64,000 nucleotides of DNA from Apostichopus japonicus (taxonomy: Eukaryota; Echinodermata; Holothuroidea; Aspidochirotida; Stichopodidae): positions 25,304,989-25,368,988 of the forward strand of contig NC_092572.1 of NCBI RefSeq assembly GCF_037975245.1, read 5' to 3'. Position 1 is the stretch's first letter. Every line of letters begins with the position of its first letter. The translations under genes and the position numbers were made by a program. Under the pieces are notes generated by a model, which made no database searches, was not told the origin of the DNA, and saw only the letters and a list, made by a program, of their open reading frames with translations. Shown one piece after another: positions 58,566 to 64,000 of this stretch.

Positions 58566-58850
58566 TGTTTCGATAAGGTTTATGCAATGTGTCGAGAAGA
58601 ATAGCTGCAGCGGCTGCAAAATGTACTGCAGCCAGGCTGCGTCAGTATCAAACAATAGGTATTACCTCAGAAACAATAGGGATTATCTCAGAAACAATAG
58701 GGATTACCTCAGAGTGCCAGATATTCAGGTGGGTGTCCAGAATTGGCTGTTCAATAAGGTGTGGTTTTATAACAAGCTGGTATGATAGGAGACACATAGC
58801 TGCTGAAGACCAGCGCTTTCGAGGCAAACGCAGCCTGGCTGCACGATGTT
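58477..58850 (+). pseudogene. Decayed duplicate of the HSPA13 C-terminal coding segment
   Basis: 58477-58552 (coding, GCTGGTATAATAGGAG…) is echoed at 58777-58850 (GCTGGTATGATAGGAG… CTGAAG-CCAGCGCT-TCGAGG-AAAC) with about 75-80% identity by eye. The copy has an in-frame stop and a missing ending, and lies about 210 bp after the HSPA13 stop, in the 3' UTR or flank. Between the two, a 21-24 bp unit (AGAAACAATAGGGATTACCTC) is repeated three times at 58655-58715. Confidence 0.72.
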
Positions 58851-58924
58851 GCAGCCTCCTCAGCATTCTAATATTTGACACAGTGCCTATGGAGATGCGG
58901 GCTATGGTAAACCTTGATTATTAG

Positions 58925-59535
58925 CTAGAAAAGCAATTTGTGGCTGGAGTATTTATTGGGACAGAAGGCCAATTGAATAATATTGTAACGACATGTATCT
59001 TCAATCTCTTCACATTTATAAATTAATAATGTAACCATATTTATAGACTAAGTATTATAGTGCACTACAGTATGTTCATAGAGAGTGGGGTATTTATGAC
59101 TGGTATGCTGACCAGTGTGCATGGGTATGTGTTTTATCAAAAAATCTATAACTCCTTCCATGTTGGCATTGGAGAATTATCTTTTTTATTTATTTTTCCT
59201 GCCTTGAGGCTTGAGTGGGTTAATAATGGAAAGAATATATATCGCTGAATGCCAGCTACCATTGACAAGAATTAGCTACCGTTCACCTTAGAAGGCTGAG
59301 AATCTAGTAATATGCATTTTATTTTCATGATTTAGTTTAGTTTCCATCGTGGTCGTCGGTGTTGACCACAATTCAAAGAATAGAACAAAACTGATTTGGA
59401 GTAAAAAAATTATGTCTATATTACTGACTCTCCTAGTTTTTTTTAAAAAAGGATATATTAACATAACTCCTCCCTTACCTTTCACCTCACAACAACGTAC
59501 TCTGGCTTTCCTGTGTTTATAGGACTGGGTAACCT
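58925..59535. other. HSPA13 3' flank, nothing recognised
   Basis: AT-rich, no exon, no clear polyadenylation signal close to the stop codon. Confidence 0.4.
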
Positions 59536-59539
59536 TTAA

Positions 59540-60160
59540 AGCAGCATTTTGCGTCCTTTTCTGTGATTTTTCTCAACCTCACTGACTCCACTATGCCATA
59601 ACGACATACATAACTAGCTTATCTATTTAAATCTTTAAATCTTACAAATAGTGGCATAAAAGTCGAAAAATTTGCAACTTTCAACTTTGTTTTTCCCCAA
59701 GATATTTTCCGTTGGGATCCCAATAAACCTCGCCCATAATATGAATATTTAAACAGTGCTACGAACGTCATTGCATTAGGTAATACAAAACCATGTTTGA
59801 TTCGTGTACAGTCTATATGGCAGTTGTACCAGGGAGTTCCATAACAACTCCCTGGTTGTACCAACCCAAAGCCTTGAATCTATTTTTAGCAACGGCTCAT
59901 AACTAAACCTGCATCTCTGATTGGTTGAATTCAAACTAGTGGGTTTGGGGGAACTGTATGCGATTAATTTTAAATGTGGAACTTGTCGTGGACACTTTTC
60001 TCATTATCTGCAAATATCCTTAATTACTCGCCAATTATCGTTGTTGGCAGGGAAAAACTTGGCTAATATCTTAGTTTGCGCGTTTGTGATTGATATATGT
60101 AAAAAACTTGATGGACATGTCAAAAAAGTAGAAAACGGCGACCAAACGCAAAATGCTGCT
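59540..60160. mobile_element. 621-bp MITE with TTAA target duplication (piggyBac- or Kolobok-like)
   Basis: Perfect 15-bp TIRs AGCAGCATTTTGCGT at 59540-59554 and inverted at 60146-60160, flanked by TTAA at 59536-59539 and 60161-60164. TTAA duplication is typical of piggyBac and Kolobok. The interior has a palindrome, ACCAGGGAGTT-CCATAAC-AACTCCCTGGT, at about 59826-59854. No transposase. Confidence 0.88.
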
Positions 60161-60164
60161 TTAA

Positions 60165-60760
60165 CATATTGTTGTCTCATATAGCATAAATGTAAAGAAA
60201 CTAACCGAGAGAAAAACTTAATGATAACATTTAATGTTGTATGTTCCCAGACGTGGTATTAAAACCTATATATTTATACACTATGGAAGAAAGAATCTTA
60301 CATTTATTTATTAACTATTTCTTGTTTGAATCTCACCAGATAAAAACATTGACTAGGTACCGTATATTTTCAAGTGCATGGATTGGTTGGAGAAGATATT
60401 TGATTGCATGTGAAGTACTTCTTTTTAATGTATCAATAAGAAGGTGCAATAGCTTATATGTTTATTATCTTTGAATATTCGAATACTCATGTTAACGAAA
60501 GAAAGAGAAACGTAAAATCTGGAAGATAGTACAACTTTTATCGTTCTTTCATTGTTGTTTATGAAAGGAAAGGAAGACTCGTAGAACAAACAGTAGTTAA
60601 GATTACAATTATAATTCTCTTTGATATGAATACAAGGGAATCCCTCCCTACATGGCCTATAAGTGATGGTACTTTATGTGACAATAATATCTGCGAGATT
60701 TCCAAAGTGCCCAGAATACTAGTTAGTAAAAGTCCATGTGGGTGAGTATGTGTGCTTGCA
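60165..60760. other. Intergenic, nothing recognised
   Basis: AT-rich sequence between the MITE and the G-rich minisatellite; small frames only. Confidence 0.4.
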
Positions 60761-60764
60761 TACA

Positions 60765-61300
60765 AGCCTGGAATCCGTACAAGCCTTGGAGGGGGTGGGT
60801 GGAGCGGCGAGAGAGGATACGAATGAATAGGGTAGCTGCAAGTACCCTACAAGCCTGGGAGGGGGTGGGGAGGGGGAGTGAGGATACAAATGGGAGGTAT
60901 ACTGTACAAGCCTGGAAGGGGGTGGGGGACAGGGAGAGAGGATACAAATGGAGAGGTATGCTGCACGATCCCTACAAGCCTGGAAGGGGGTTGGGTAGTG
61001 GGAAGGGGAGAGGATACGAATGGAGAGGGATGCTGCATGGTCCCTACAAACCTGGGAGGGGGTGGGGGCGGGGGTTGGGGAGAGAGGATATGAATGAAGA
61101 GGGATGCTGCACGGTCCCTACAAGCCTGGGAGGGGGGTGGTGGGAGAGAGGATACCAATGGAGAGGGATGCTGCATGGTCCCTACAAGCCTGGGAGGGGG
61201 TGGGGGAGAGAGGATACAAATGGAGTGGGATGCTGCACGGTCCCTACAAGCATGGGAGGGGGAGAGAGGATACGTATGGAGTGGGATGCTGCACTTTCAA
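60765..61300. repeat. G-rich minisatellite, ~60-70-bp unit
   Basis: About nine units with TACAAGCCTGGGAGGGGGTG, GAGAGAGGATACAAATGGAG and GGGATGCTGCACGGTCCC. Each unit carries three or more G-runs on the plus strand. It is open in all three plus frames, producing spurious long ORFs. Confidence 0.92.
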
Positions 61301-61723
61301 CTTTCTGATTTGACCAGCCATGGATGATGCACTGCATTTTTGCTTGGGCTAGCTTATAAATATGGACAAAGATTTTAGTTTAATAAAGAAGTTCATTTTA
61401 TTTTTACATTTTCCACTACATAGAGGTTTTGAGATATTCATGATTAAGATTCCACTGGAGAGCGCTGAAGGCAAATTGTTCATCTGTTCAACTCCCAATC
61501 GTGCAGCATCATGATAACATTAACTGTCTTCATAGAGTTCCCAAGTTTATTCATATATGTTTATGCATATATGTTTATGCATATATGTTGATTCATATAT
61601 GATTATGCATATCCCAAACTGTTTTACTTGCAGTTTTACCATTTTTTTCATACATGATTTTATTCATTTGGAGAAATGTTCAAGGCCGTCTCTGTCAGGA
61701 TGTGCGTAAGTATTAATTGTTTG
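61301..61723. other. CFAP68 3' flank
   Basis: Holds three to four copies of CATATATGTTTATG at about 61554-61610. Otherwise nothing recognised. Confidence 0.5.
61659..61664 (-). terminator. Candidate polyadenylation signal of CFAP68
   Basis: Minus-strand AATAAA 60 bp after the CFAP68 stop codon at 61724-61726. Confidence 0.6.
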
Positions 61724-63642
61724 TTATTTCCCTAACGAATCCAGCGGCCTCCCTCTTAACTTGGGATCAACAAAAGCTGCTCTTGATGTCGTCTGGAAGG
61801 AATTGTATTCTGCTTTCAGTTCTGGCTGGTCAAGCTCTGGCTGAGAGGCAGGAAACGCCCTCGGCTCACGTTCTGCGCAAAACAAAAATGAGGACAAGAG
61901 TTATAGTGCTATACTGTAGTATCTTAGAGTTAAAGTGCTACAGAGTTATAGTGCTCAGGGTTATAGAGTTATAGTATCTTATAGTAATTCATTGAAAAGG
62001 GAAGACAGTGTTCACAAGCTAAATGGTTTACATTCCAAAGTATATTGAAAAAACAATTTCTATCATTCTACTTTAAGCATATAGCTTGTGGCAGGGGATA
62101 TGGGAGGGCGGGGGGTATTGGATGGACAAACACAGAAAAGTCATCTAAATTATTAAGCAATAATTCATGACAGTTTAATAAAGTAATTAATTGGGGAAAA
62201 CATTGAAACACCAACACATATGTGCATGTAACATCACCTTAATTGTGAGAAGTCCCCCCACCCCCAAAGATAGACATAGGTAGATATACATCACCCTGCC
62301 CTCTGATACAAAACTTAGTGACATGGAAGCAGTGATAAAGGGTGCCTTCATCTTAATGCAAAGAAAAAGAATGAGACTTCTTTACATCCATGTAAAACTG
62401 ATTAACTTTGTTCTGTTCACCTGCAAGATGAAGAATTTCCTTTGGCACTCTCCTGGGTTTACTGGTGTATGATGCATTATGGGTCGTCTCAAAATAATGT
62501 CCAAACTAAAATAAAAGAAAGGCATTTAAAAATATAAAAAGATGTTGAAATATCAAGTCAAGAGACATAAAAAAATATACTTGAATATTTCATTTTAGAA
62601 CTGACTGCAAGGCTGAATTTGCCAGACTAGAGCTAGATGATGAAAATAACTTGTAATGAACCGTACTAACCTACTAAAGCTACTCGAACATTTACAGTCA
62701 TGTTGAACGGTGATTTTGATTCCAGTGGCCTGACAGTGATGATTGCAAAAGCACTTTGTACTTAATTTCTTATGTAGCCTAGTGGGATATACATGTTTCC
62801 TTTGTTCTTTATGAGGGAATTTTCTTTCAATATTTGAATAAGTAAACTTGGAGCAATGACATCTTTGGCTAGAAAGGGATTTGAATCAGTGACCTCAGCT
62901 TACAACTTTCATTACAAGCCCTGCAGTCATCCAACTGATATATCCCATCCTTAGTTGGTGACAAACCCCATAGCAACTTCTGTCCTCTCGATGCCAACTA
63001 GAGGCCATTCAGCCTTGTATATTGTGTGGAGGCCTGACTTGAAATAACCTGAGTTGCACTTACAACTTTCTTTCTCTTTCTCATACTAGTCTTTGGCAAC
63101 ATAGCCTTGAACCTATGAAGGTTTGACTCGACAACTTGAAAATGTGAATGATAAAAGTTCTTGGACTAGACCTTCAAAGAATATCAAACCAAATATGAGA
63201 TTAGTACATGAGGAGATGATATTTTGTGAATACCAATTGGCTAGGCTACGACTGAGTTATTGCATTATGTTAAAGTAACAGGTTACTTGTTAGAAACTAG
63301 ACTAGTCTAGCTTTTAACCAAGTAGTTTCGAGTAGCCTAGGCCCAGCTGGTGCTAACCTATCTTGTTAATGTTCGTCCGAGTGTTCCACCTTTCTCATCT
63401 TTAAAATAACCCTGGCTGCTTACCTGAGATGGGAGCCTCGGTGGTACTCGAACTTTTGATATGTCAAACTTTTCTTCGTTCCAGTTTCCTACCAAGGTGA
63501 CAGGCGAATAACAATCTTCTTTAGTGGTCGTTCGCCAACCATATTGTTGAAATTTTTGCTCATCTGTTGTGTGAGTCCATTCTTCTCCCAAGCCTGACGC
63601 CCGTATCATTGACCGAAATGCAACATCATCAGCCATTATCAT
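61724..63642 (-). CDS. CFAP68: CFAP68 (C11orf1 family), ciliary doublet-microtubule protein
   Basis: Minus-strand coding exons 63642-63424, 62505-62421, 61872-61724; GT-AG, phases agree, 453 nt, 150 residues, the length of the human protein. The family is a small component associated with axonemal doublet microtubules. Conserved features: EEWTHTTDEQKFQQYGWR (human: EVWTD…KFFQYGWR), LVGNWNEEKFD, RLPSQ joined to FGHYFETTHNASY across intron 1, and REPRAFPASQPELDQPELK in the last exon. No signal peptide or membrane segment. Two Met codons are possible (63642 and 63636); I chose the first. A 5' UTR intron (63673-63756) is likely: donor CTAG|GTAAGC, acceptor TTTTCCAG. Without that splice, an in-frame upstream start would add about 18 residues. 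Confidence 0.93.
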
Positions 63643-63756
63643 AAATTTCGATGAAAATTCAGACGAATTACTCTGGAAAAGTGAGACACAACACACGTAG
63701 ATTACTGAGGTCCTGGGACGTATGATAATGCAATGGGGTACGGTTAGCTAGCTTAC

Positions 63757-63860
63757 CTAGTATTATGTAAACATCCGATTTCCGGGTTCTAGTTGTCATG
63801 TCAACAACTATTGAAGAGGGCGCTAAAGTACAACTAAACATGTTTTCTGAGCTCACAAGC
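63757..63860 (-). other. Probable 5' UTR exon of CFAP68 with a short upstream ORF
   Basis: Minus-strand sequence ending at the donor CTAG|GTAAGC and spliced to 63672. It contains in-frame ATGs whose reading frame stops immediately after the splice junction, i.e. an upstream ORF. Its 5' limit is not determinable. Confidence 0.5.
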
Positions 63861-64000
63861 TCTGTCTGTTGTTGTATAAACGTTACTCGATTTGCTTTTA
63901 TAATAGGCCTATACTAATGGACCGCCCAGGTCTGCTTCATCCATCTTTGTCCCCTCGCAAATTAATGAAGACATAAGATAATAATATAACACTGCCAATG
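63861..64000. other. Right window edge, CFAP68 upstream flank
   Basis: No exon recognised in the last 140 bases. Confidence 0.4.

Noticed and set aside
58304-58655. Minus-strand ORFs of 85-105 codons (also 57992-58279)
   Set aside because: Antisense shadows of the last HSPA13 exon.
60736-61308. 190-codon ORF and overlapping frames
   Set aside because: Produced by the G-rich minisatellite, open in several frames at once; repeated peptide with no domain character.

Overview
The window reads as animal nuclear DNA. Genes are split by short exons with GT-AG introns, the sequence is AT-rich, and it is crowded with non-LTR retrotransposons, tRNA-derived SINEs, small terminal-inverted-repeat (TIR) elements and minisatellites. 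Gene content (a gamma-secretase subunit, an Hsp70-like chaperone, a cilia protein) and dense AGGCCTA words around 13 kb suggest a deuterostome invertebrate, most likely an echinoderm. That placement is inference; no diagnostic clade marker is present. There are no bacterial operons, CRISPR arrays or real tRNA/rRNA genes.

Layout. (1) 0.6-20.1 kb, minus strand: a gene of unknown identity starts at 20102 with a beta-propeller-like region. It probably continues through a >11 kb intron into coiled-coil exons at 6.3-6.9 kb and below 1 kb. Its introns hold a broken LINE (2.0-5.6 kb, itself split by a 402-bp hAT element with 8-bp target-site duplications), a 5'-truncated LINE (10.1-11.2 kb), and a 6.2-kb TIR element (12381-18579) carrying plus-strand exons of a SAM-domain protein. 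(2) 20.1-27.4 kb: gene-poor, with a TA microsatellite containing inverted repeats, a SINE and a 376-bp hAT element. (3) 27443-51335, minus: a complete nicastrin gene (NCSTN), which I could assemble into 16 exons and 712 residues with every splice phase agreeing. Nearly every long intron carries its own minisatellite. In intron 10 the amplified unit is the exon 10/intron 10 splice-donor junction itself. (4) 53002-58565, plus: HSPA13 (Stch), six exons, 431 residues, head-to-head with NCSTN. (5) 58.6-61.7 kb: a decayed duplicate of the HSPA13 C-terminal coding segment, a TTAA-flanked MITE and a G-rich minisatellite. (6) 61724-63642, minus: CFAP68 (C11orf1 family), three coding exons, 150 residues, plus a likely 5' UTR exon.

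NCSTN and HSPA13 both act in the ER/secretory membrane system and share a 1.67-kb intergenic region that must hold both promoters. CFAP68 is a ciliary microtubule protein with no evident link to them. The two most unusual signals are the splice-donor minisatellite in NCSTN and the SAM-domain gene enclosed by transposon-like ends.
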